Positions 1-8,700 of a stretch of 41,206 nucleotides of DNA are shown here, piece by piece (position 1 is the first letter of the stretch; the number at the start of each line of letters is the position of its first letter). The DNA is from Bacteroidales bacterium (GTDB lineage Bacteria > Bacteroidota > Bacteroidia > Bacteroidales > JAIPAP01): positions 1 to 41,206 of the forward strand of contig JAIPAP010000023.1 in NCBI GenBank assembly GCA_021740045.1, written 5' to 3'. Both the position numbers and the translations under genes were made by a program. The notes under the pieces were generated by a model that was given only the letters and a program-made list of their open reading frames with translations, did no database searches and had not been told where the DNA came from.

Positions 1-150
1 GCAACAATTTCTACATCGGGATTATACCTAAGTAAAGCGATTTTTCACTGCGTTTAAATCGCTCAATTTGGGTTTCGATCAATTCACGGTATAATTGATG
101 TTAATCCGCTACAGCCCGGAGCATTCACTCCGTTTTGCGGGCCCAATACT

Positions 151-1146
151 TTACGAGTATTGTTTTTCCACAATGTTTTCGGCGAGATAATTATGTATCT
201 CATTCCATTTTTCCATATTCATTTTAGCACCGGTTACCTCTATCACCTTTCCGGCCAACAGGGAGCCGATTTTGCCACTGGTCTCAAGGTCATAGTTACT
301 GATCAAACCATAGAGGAAGCCCGATGCATAAACATCCCCGGCACCGGTCGTATCAACCGGTTGTGCTTCAATGGGTTTGATACGGTATACCTGATCACCC
401 TGTTTGATGAGAGAACCTTCGCTACCTATCTTCACAATAGCGATTCCGGCTTTTGTTGCCAGAATATTCAGCGCCTCTTCAGGCTCTTTGCCGGTAAGAG
501 ACCGGGCCTCTTCTTCGTTAGCAAAAAGTATGTCTACATAATCGCTGATGAACTCATCAAGGAAGTCCAGGTTCATCTCCACTATATTATAGCTGGCCAG
601 ATCAATCGATATCTTCATATTATTCGATTGAGCAATAGTGGCTGCTTTAGTGAGCAATTCATGACTCTGAACCAGGTAGCCTTCCACATGGAAATAATCA
701 TATCCTTTAAACAGCTCATCGTCCAGGTCCTCAGGGCTTAGTTCCACGGCTGCTCCAAGATATGTGGCAAAAGTTCGTTCGGAATCTTCCGAAACCAATG
801 CAACCGCCCGTCCACTTGGAGTGTTGCTTCTTAAGAGCGAAGGCTTGATCCTGCTTTGCTTCAGGTCATCGGCAAAGAAATTGCCCAGTTTGTCATTTCC
901 AACCTTACCAATGAATCCGGTATCCACACTTAAATGCGCCAATCCATGAATAGTGTTGGCAGCCGAACCCCCGCTCGAAAGTGATTTCTTCAAGCCTTCG
1001 GTAGCCTTACCGATCTTTTTAACCACGTCAGCCTCTACTAGCTGCATGCTTCCTTTGGGCAATTCAAATTGCTCCAGAAGCTTGTCGCTTTCCAGGCGGG
1101 TCATTACATCAACCAGCGCATTTCCCATTCCAAGTACCTTCTTCAT
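151..1146 (-). CDS. PfkB-family carbohydrate/nucleoside kinase, adenosine kinase-like
   Basis: 331 aa ORF; N-term MKKVLGMGNALVDVM, GGSAANT motif and C-terminal DTTGAGDVYASGFL signature of the ribokinase/PfkB family; located downstream of ahcY and metK, which supports adenosine as substrate. Confidence 0.85.
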   Translation of the reverse strand: MKKVLGMGNALVDVMTRLESDKLLEQFELPKGSMQLVEADVVKKIGKATEGLKKSLSSGGSAANTIHGLAHLSVDTGFIGKVGNDKLGNFFADDLKQSRIKPSLLRSNTPSGRAVALVSEDSERTFATYLGAAVELSPEDLDDELFKGYDYFHVEGYLVQSHELLTKAATIAQSNNMKISIDLASYNIVEMNLDFLDEFISDYVDILFANEEEARSLTGKEPEEALNILATKAGIAIVKIGSEGSLIKQGDQVYRIKPIEAQPVDTTGAGDVYASGFLYGLISNYDLETSGKIGSLLAGKVIEVTGAKMNMEKWNEIHNYLAENIVEKQYS

Positions 1147-1280
1147 AAACTTTGCTGTTTTATATATTCAAATTTTGCGTTTTTCAACCTGTTCCGCTTC
1201 ATCCCCATGCGGTCAGCACCTTTGATACTGGACCGCAGGAGAAGAGCAGAATTAACAGGATGAATGTTTATCTTTCTGTT

Positions 1281-2585
1281 TTACACCACGTTGGCTTTGG
1301 CCTTACTTTTTTCTTCCAGGCCGAACTTCTCTTTAACGCGCTCAACATAATCGAGCTTTTCCCACCCGAAGGTTTCCACTTCTTTCTTGTCGCCGTTCAC
1401 ATATACCACTTTTTTACCCGGGCGACGGCCCATGTGGCCATATGCGGCTGTTTCCTGGAATATGGGGTTCTTCAGGCCAAAGCGTCTTACAATTGCACTT
1501 AGCCTGAGGTCAAACAGCTCTTTCACTTTTTCGGCAATTTCTTCATTGGTCATATCAACCCTGGGATTGTGGGTACCCACATAAACGCTTACCGGGTCGG
1601 CAATGCCGATGGCATAAGCCAACTGCACCTCCACCTCATCAGCAAGGCCTGCCGCAACAAGGTTTTTGGCAATATGGCGCGCCGCGTATGATGCTGAGCG
1701 GTCGACCTTTGAGGAATCTTTTCCTGAAAAGGCGCCACCGCCATGGGCACCACGACCGCCGTAAGTATCAACAATGATCTTTCGGCCTGTAACTCCGGTA
1801 TCGCCATGTGGTCCACCGATCACAAATTTGCCGGTTGGGTTTACATACAGGGTGAAATCCGTTTCGAAATATTTTTGGATTTCTTTGGGGTAAGTCTTCA
1901 TTACCCGCGGTATCAAGATATTCCGTACATCGGTTTCGATACGGCCAAGCATATCTTTTTCAGCCTTTTCACGTGCTTTTGGTGTATCATCAACCGGTTT
2001 AACAAATTCGTCATGCTGGGTTGAAACCACTATGGTATCAATGCCCAGCGGGGTGTGATCATCATCGTACTTAAAGGTAACCTGTGCTTTTGAATCGGGG
2101 CGCAGGTATGGCATTTCGCCTTCTACTTTCCGCACCTCCGACAACTCCTTCATTAAACGATGTGAAATATCTACCGGCAATGGCATGTAATTTTCGGTTT
2201 GGTTGGTGGCAAAACCGAACATCATACCCTGGTCGCCGGCTCCCTGCTCTTCTTCCTTTTCACGGTTAACACCCATGCTAATGTCGGGCGATTGTTCGTG
2301 AATGGTGGTTAATACACCACAGGAATCGGCATCGAAGCGGTAATCGGGCTTGATATAGCCAATGCGACGGATCACATCGCGGGCGATTTCCTGCACGTCT
2401 ACATAAGCTTCGGTTTTTATCTCACCACCAACCACAACAAGTCCTGTGGTTACAAAAGTCTCAGCCGCGCATTTTGAATTGGGATCCTGGATGAGGATCT
2501 CATCCAAAATAGCATCTGATATCTGGTCGGATATCTTGTCGGGATGTCCTTCCGAAACTGATTCTGAACTGAATAAATATGGCAT
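1281..2585 (-). CDS. metK: S-adenosylmethionine synthetase
   Basis: 434 aa ORF; FSSESVSEGHPDKISDQISDAILD start, GAGDQGMMFGFA and GGGAFSGKDSSKVDRSASYAARH motifs. Confidence 0.97.
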   Translation of the reverse strand: MPYLFSSESVSEGHPDKISDQISDAILDEILIQDPNSKCAAETFVTTGLVVVGGEIKTEAYVDVQEIARDVIRRIGYIKPDYRFDADSCGVLTTIHEQSPDISMGVNREKEEEQGAGDQGMMFGFATNQTENYMPLPVDISHRLMKELSEVRKVEGEMPYLRPDSKAQVTFKYDDDHTPLGIDTIVVSTQHDEFVKPVDDTPKAREKAEKDMLGRIETDVRNILIPRVMKTYPKEIQKYFETDFTLYVNPTGKFVIGGPHGDTGVTGRKIIVDTYGGRGAHGGGAFSGKDSSKVDRSASYAARHIAKNLVAAGLADEVEVQLAYAIGIADPVSVYVGTHNPRVDMTNEEIAEKVKELFDLRLSAIVRRFGLKNPIFQETAAYGHMGRRPGKKVVYVNGDKKEVETFGWEKLDYVERVKEKFGLEEKSKAKANVV

Positions 2586-2612
2586 ATAATTTAAGTTTTT
2601 AGTTTTAAATTA

Positions 2613-2654
2613 TTCTCTATCTTCTATTTTCTACCTTCTACCTTCTATTCTCTA
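2613..2654 (-). repeat. Six tandem 7-nt units (minus strand TAGAGAA/TAGAAGG/TAGAAGG/TAGAAAA/TAGAAGA/TAGAGAA)
   Basis: Plus strand TTCTCTA TCTTCTA TTTTCTA CCTTCTA CCTTCTA TTCTCTA read directly; the first unit (minus orientation) begins at the ahcY TAG stop. Confidence 0.85.
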
Positions 2655-4076
2655 ATATCTATAATGATCTGACTTATAAGGGCCTTTAACCGGAACACCA
2701 AAATAATCGGATTGATCCTTGGTCATTTCGGTCAGGTCGATGTCCAGATGACTCAGGTGTGCACGGGCAACCTCCTCATCGAGGTGTTTGGGCAGCCGGT
2801 AAACGCCGATCTTGCGATCGTTTTGCCACAAGTCGAGCTGCGCCATCACCTGGTTGGCAAATGAGTTACTCATTACAAATGACGGGTGACCGGTAGCACA
2901 ACCCAGGTTTACCAGGCGGCCTTCAGCCAACAGGATAATGGAATGGCCGTCCTTAAACTTAAATTCATCCACCTGGGGCTTAATGGTTTCCTTTTCAACA
3001 TTGGGATCTTCTTCCATCTTTTCCACTTCAATCTCATTATCAAAGTGGCCGATGTTACATACAATGGCTTTATCTTTCATTTTAGCCATATGATCCACCG
3101 TGATCACTCCTTTGTTTCCGGTAGCGGTTACGAAAATGTCGGCCTTGCCAACAATGTCATCAAGGCGACGAACTTCATAACCTTCCATGGAAGCTTGCAG
3201 GGCACAAATGGGATCGATTTCGGTAACAACCACCTTGGCACCGTATGCACTTAAACCTTGTCCACATCCTTTACCAACGCCGCCAAAACCGCAAACCACC
3301 GCAGTTTTCCCGGCAATCATAATATCGGTTGCACGTTTAATGCCGTCGATAAGAGATTCGCGGTTTCCATAGTTGTTATCGAATTTCGACTTGGTTACCG
3401 AATCGTTCACATTAATAACGGGGAACAATAGTGTTCCGTCATTTTCACGCTGATATAGACGGTTAACACCGGTAGTGGTTTCTTCCGAAGCGCCACGCAA
3501 TTCTTTTACCGTACGATGCCATTTATCTTTATCATCTTCCAGGATCATCTTCAAACGGTTGAGCAGGGCTTCCTCATCCCATGCTTCAGGCTTCTTCTCA
3601 AGGATAGATGTGTCGTCCTCGGCCTGATGACCAAGCGTAACCATTAATGAAGCATCACCACCGTCATCCACAATAATGTTCGGGCCTTTTCCGCCCGGGA
3701 ATGATAAAGCCTGCGCTGTGCACCACCAGTATTCATCAAGGGTTTCGCCTTTCCAGGCAAACACCGGAATACCTTCTTTGGCAATGGCCGCAGCCGCTTC
3801 ATCCTGGGTGGAAAATATATTACAACTGGCCCAACGTACATTGGCGCCAAGTTCGGTTAAGGTTTCTATGAGCACAGCCGTTTGAACCGTCATATGAAGC
3901 GAACCGGTAATCCGGGCGCCCTTCAAAGGCTTTTCCTTCCCGTATTTTTTTCTCAACTCAATGAGACCCGGCATTTCATGCTCCGCCAGCTCAATTTCTT
4001 TACGGCCTGCAGCTGCAAGCTCTATATCCCTAACCCGGTAATCGAGTTGTTCTTCTACTTTTTCCAAAGTCTCCAT
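2652..4076 (-). CDS. ahcY: Adenosylhomocysteinase (S-adenosyl-L-homocysteine hydrolase)
   Basis: 474 aa [43 protein letters not shown]-binding motif, C-terminal [11 protein letters not shown]. Confidence 0.97.
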   Translation of the reverse strand: METLEKVEEQLDYRVRDIELAAAGRKEIELAEHEMPGLIELRKKYGKEKPLKGARITGSLHMTVQTAVLIETLTELGANVRWASCNIFSTQDEAAAAIAKEGIPVFAWKGETLDEYWWCTAQALSFPGGKGPNIIVDDGGDASLMVTLGHQAEDDTSILEKKPEAWDEEALLNRLKMILEDDKDKWHRTVKELRGASEETTTGVNRLYQRENDGTLLFPVINVNDSVTKSKFDNNYGNRESLIDGIKRATDIMIAGKTAVVCGFGGVGKGCGQGLSAYGAKVVVTEIDPICALQASMEGYEVRRLDDIVGKADIFVTATGNKGVITVDHMAKMKDKAIVCNIGHFDNEIEVEKMEEDPNVEKETIKPQVDEFKFKDGHSIILLAEGRLVNLGCATGHPSFVMSNSFANQVMAQLDLWQNDRKIGVYRLPKHLDEEVARAHLSHLDIDLTEMTKDQSDYFGVPVKGPYKSDHYRY

Positions 4077-4119
4077 GTTTTAATCCTATTTTCGTTTTTA
4101 ATGGTTAATAATTTATCTT

Positions 4120-4974
4120 TTAGTTGTTTGCACCGTTTTTCTTAAAGTGGAAGATCCCCCAGGTGAGGTTTCCTTCTTTTCCACCTCTAACCCAGTGCAC
4201 CAATCCATTTTTCATCTTTTCGATGTATTCATTGGATATGTAGTTTTTCAAGTAATCTTCCTTTTTGATAGTTTCTTCCCGCACACGACTATAATGATTG
4301 GCCAACTGGTGGGGCATCTCTTCAAATGCCTGCTCTTCCAGTCCAACCTTTTCACAGATTTTACGGTAAAACTGCGGGGAACCCAATGATGAAAGGTTGA
4401 TGCGATCATAGATCGGTTGCAACACGCTTTCATTACAATTATCGGCTTGCATGGGGTCCGAAAGGATGAAATCACCGCCGGGTTTCAGCACCCTTGCCGT
4501 TTCCTCAATAACCTTTTTGCGATTATCGCTATGGAGTATAGCATCCTGCGACCACGCTATGTCGAAGGTCTCATCCGGATAAGGAATTTCATCATAACTG
4601 CCATCGATGATATCGATCAAATGATCGAGGCCCTGTTCACGGTTTTTCTGACGTCCGCGTTCATTTTCAGCCTCACTCAGGTTGATCACTGTAACATGGC
4701 AGCCAAATCTTTCGGCAAGGCGGCGGGCCGTACCACCGAAACCACCACCCAGATCGACAATTTTGGTATTCTCATCGATCTTTTGGGCAAAATGGGCCAT
4801 ACGATCATTGGTACGGCGACTGGCGGTGTAAATATCTTCATCTTCCGACTTATATAAACCTATATGAAGGTCTTCACCACCCCATACCCGGTAATAAAAA
4901 TTGTCAGCATCCTTGCTGTTATAATAACTTCTTGCCTTTTCAACTTCTGTGGAATACTTATAACTCATATTCAT
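4120..4974 (-). CDS. SAM-dependent methyltransferase, sarcosine/dimethylglycine N-methyltransferase-like
   Basis: 284 aa ORF; YYNSKDADNFYYRVWGGEDLHIGLY N-terminus, VDLGGGFGGTARRLA motif I, IAWSQDAILHS and DPMQADNCNESVLQPIYDRINLSSLGSPQFYR resemble SDMT enzymes of halophiles as I recall them. Confidence 0.8.
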   Translation of the reverse strand: MNMSYKYSTEVEKARSYYNSKDADNFYYRVWGGEDLHIGLYKSEDEDIYTASRRTNDRMAHFAQKIDENTKIVDLGGGFGGTARRLAERFGCHVTVINLSEAENERGRQKNREQGLDHLIDIIDGSYDEIPYPDETFDIAWSQDAILHSDNRKKVIEETARVLKPGGDFILSDPMQADNCNESVLQPIYDRINLSSLGSPQFYRKICEKVGLEEQAFEEMPHQLANHYSRVREETIKKEDYLKNYISNEYIEKMKNGLVHWVRGGKEGNLTWGIFHFKKNGANN

Positions 4975-5660
4975 ACTCCCTTAATATTTAAATTTTTGTT
5001 ATATATAATTTAAATTTGTATATTATTTATGATAAATTTTCTACACCTTTTTATTTCATTTATTTATAATCGTATGTTATTGGCTCTTAGTCAAAATTTG
5101 CAATTATGTTTTTTGTAATATGGATTCATCATTATATTCTATAGAACATTTTACCTTACACGAAGCTCTTCAAAACTTCTATATTTTTAACTTTCAATCT
5201 TTTATACCTTTATTATTCGCTTAATTTACCAGTGCTTCTTCCTCTTATACGGAATAGTGTGCGATTTCCGTTGTATGCCTATCCCTTTATCCATTTTTCC
5301 AATGGACAAGGCCTAGATCAAGCGTTTTGGTCAACGCCTCAACCTAATGGTAAACTTTTTAATGTGTATGGACCTACTTCTCCACATTATCTTTTCTTCT
5401 TCTATACGAACAAATTTAACGTAAGATGTTTCAATAAAATCATGTGTAAAATCATTCGAAAGTTTATGTACTGTATTTCTGTGTTTTATAATACAATTTA
5501 TAATGTTTTTTTCCATATTTTCAAATTTCATAAAAAACAATTTACATTTTCTTAACATTGAATCAAGCTCCATATCATATAATATTTGACATATAAATTT
5601 TAGATGGTTATATTTACTAAAAAGAATAATTTTAATTATGTTATCGCATTTTTCGTTAGC

Positions 5661-5701
5661 TTTGTTACATGCTGATCATTTTCGGCAAAACATGTAACAA
5701 A
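5661..5701. repeat. 11-bp inverted repeat TTTGTTACATG-N19-CATGTAACAAA
   Basis: Arms 5661-5671 and 5691-5701 are exact reverse complements, just upstream of the ATG at 5712 and overlapping a TAGCTTTG (TAnnTTTG) -7-like element at 5657-5664. Confidence 0.7.
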
Positions 5702-5711
5702 ATCTAATCCC

Positions 5712-8700
5712 ATGAGTAAGAAACAATTGTTGGTTATTGTAATTGTTATCATTGCAATAGCAGGACTTATTACCTGGTTTATGATCTTTCGCAGCCAAGC
5801 CAGGGGAAAACAATATGAATTTGCCTCGCATATTGCAGCATTTACTTCCGGGGTCATTTCCAACCAGGACAATATCCGTATTGTCTTTATGGAAGAGGTT
5901 CCTGGGGCCAAAAAGAATATGGCGATCGATCGGGACCTTTTTGATTTTAAACCCTCCATAAAAGGTTCAGCTTTTTGGGTTGACAAACGCACACTGGAAT
6001 TCCGGACTGAGAACACACTCCCTTCCGGACAAGCGTATGAAACAGAATTCGAGCTGGATGAGGTTATAGATGTACCCAGGCAGTTGTCAACATTCCATTT
6101 CCGGTTTCAAACCAAAAAACAAGCTTTTGAAGCTAGCTTTAAGGGCCTGCAAACCTATGATCCCAATCAACTTCAATGGCAGCAACTTATAGGCAATCTG
6201 CATACAGCCGATTTTGTTCAAGATGCCCGGGTTGAAAAAATGTTACTGCCTACACAAAACAACCGGAAATTATCAGTTACCTGGCAACATTCGGCCGATG
6301 GCAAACGCCACCGCTTTACAGTTGACTCTATAAGGCGGAAAAAGGAAGCGGAAAAAGTGGTGGTGGTTCTGAACGGTAAACCGCTTGGCCTGGAGCAAAA
6401 GAAGGAAAAGACCTTTGAAATACCACCGCTGGGGGAGTTCAAACTCGTGAACCTAAGTGTGCATCATAAACCACAGTACATATCCCTTATGTTTTCCGAC
6501 CCGCTTGATGAACAACAATACCTGCAGGGATTGGTACGCATGGAAACCGGGACGGGCTTGAATTTCACTATCAATGGAAATGAAATCAGGGCCTATCCTG
6601 AAACGCGACAAAAGGGGAAAATAAAAGTAACAGTTGATGGCGCGATCAAAAACAGCCAGGAATATAAACTCGGCAGTCCTTACACCACTTCCGTTAATTT
6701 CGAAAGCATTAAACCGGCCGTAAAACTGATAGGCGGAGGAAACCTCCTCCCCGATTCGGATGGATTGCTGCTGCCTTTTAAAGCGGTTAGCCTCAATGGT
6801 GTGCACGTAAGAATCATTAAAGTTTTCAGGAATAATATCCTGCAATTTTTCCAGGACAATGATTATGACGGCAAGCAACACCTAAAACATGTAGGACGAA
6901 TTGTATATGAAGATGATATCAAGCTCCGGTCCGACCAGCCCATTGATTACGGTGAATGGAATACTTTTACCCTCGACCTGTCCGACATGATCACCACCGA
7001 ACCCGGTGCCATATACAGGGTTCAGCTGAATATAAAAAAAGATCATTCACGCTACCCCTGTCCTGATGAAGAAGATGATGAGATACCCGATATACAAACC
7101 GATCTTTTCGAAGAAGAAGTGGATCAAAGTGATGTGAACTACTGGAGCTGGAGTGGATATAATCATTACAGTTATTATAACAACAACTACAACTGGCAGG
7201 AACGTAACAACCCCTGCAAGGAATCATATTACATGCATTACAACCGGGCTGTTGAAAAGAATGTACTGGCCTCAAACCTGGGCATCACAGCAAAAACAGG
7301 TGAAACCGGACGTATGATATTTGCCGTAACCGATCTTATCACTACCAAGCCTATTGATAATGTGGAGATTTCCATTTATAATTTTCAGCAGCAGCTTATC
7401 GACCGGGTAAAGACCGATTCCAAAGGCCTTGCTGATATCGACCTGGAGAAGAAACCTTTCATCCTTATTGCCAAAAAGGATGATCAATATGGTTACCTTC
7501 GGTTGGATGATGGCTCGGCGCTGTCGGTTAGCATGTTTAATGTATCAGGGCGCAAAACCAAAAAGGGTCTCAAGGGATACATCTACGGTGAACGCGGTGT
7601 ATGGCGTCCCGGTGACTCCCTGTTTGTATCGTTCTTTTTGGAAGATCCTGAAAATGTGATCCCCGAAACTCACCCTATCCTGTTCGATCTTGTCAATCCC
7701 AAGGGACAGGTGGTCGAGCGCGAAATCAGGACGTCGGGGAAAAACGGATTGTTCACCTTTGCCACCCAAACTGACCCTGACGCCATTACCGGAAATTATA
7801 GAGCCCGCATCAAAGTTGGCGGGGCAACTTTTGAGAACCCCCTGAAAATTGAAGCAGTTAAGCCTAACCGGTTGAAAACAGAGCTTGATTTTGGTGTGGA
7901 TAAAATTACCAGACAAAATCTTGACGATATAAAGGGGAAACTTTCTATAAATTGGCTGCATGGAGCGCCGGGACGTAACCTTAAGGCTAACATTAAAATG
8001 AAGTTCACCGAGGTTAAAACCACTTTTGACGGTTATCCGGGCTTTACCTTTAGCGATCCTTCCGAGGAATTCACCCCAAAAGAAACTGTGATTTTTGACG
8101 GAAAAGTAAATGATGATGGTAAAGTCAGCTTTGATCCCGGTTTTTCAACTCCCCGGAATGCCCCGGGCATGCTGAAAGCCCATTTTACATTAAGAGCATT
8201 TGAAACTTCAGGAAACTATAGTATCACCCGCAAATCAATGCCCTTTTCTCCCTTTTCATCTTATGTTGGGATTAAAGTTCCCAAAGGCTCTGGCTGGCAT
8301 GGGGCATTGAATTCACAAAAAGCCCATCAAATTCCCGTGATTACGGTAAATGAGGATGGCGGCAAAGTTTCGCGCAACCGCATCCGTGTGGAGGTTTTTA
8401 AGATCAATTGGCGCTGGTGGTGGGAACATCGCGATGAGGATTATCTCTCGCGGTATGTCAGCAGCCGGAGTCGCGATTTAATTAGCAGTGATATTATTTC
8501 AACCGTAAACGGAGAAGGCCATTACAAACTAAAGCTGGATCAGAATTACTGGGGCCGGGTATTTATCAGGGTTACCGATATTGAAAGTGGCCACAGCACC
8601 GGTGAGGTAGCTTACATGGATTGGCCGGGCTGGCGCAGGCAAGGGTCAGAACTCCCTGATGGAGCTGCTATACTGAGTTTTACAACCAATAAAGAGGTCT

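Noticed and set aside
160-3885. Plus-strand ORFs such as 160-741, 1152-1502, 1743-2024, 2886-3254 and 3676-3885
   Set aside because: They lie antisense to convincing kinase, metK and ahcY genes and show no recognisable family or promoter; treated as shadow ORFs.
5232-5573. Overlapping opposite-strand ORFs of 107 and 80 aa in the AT-rich spacer
   Set aside because: Low complexity, mutually overlapping, no recognised motif; kept only as part of the spacer observation.
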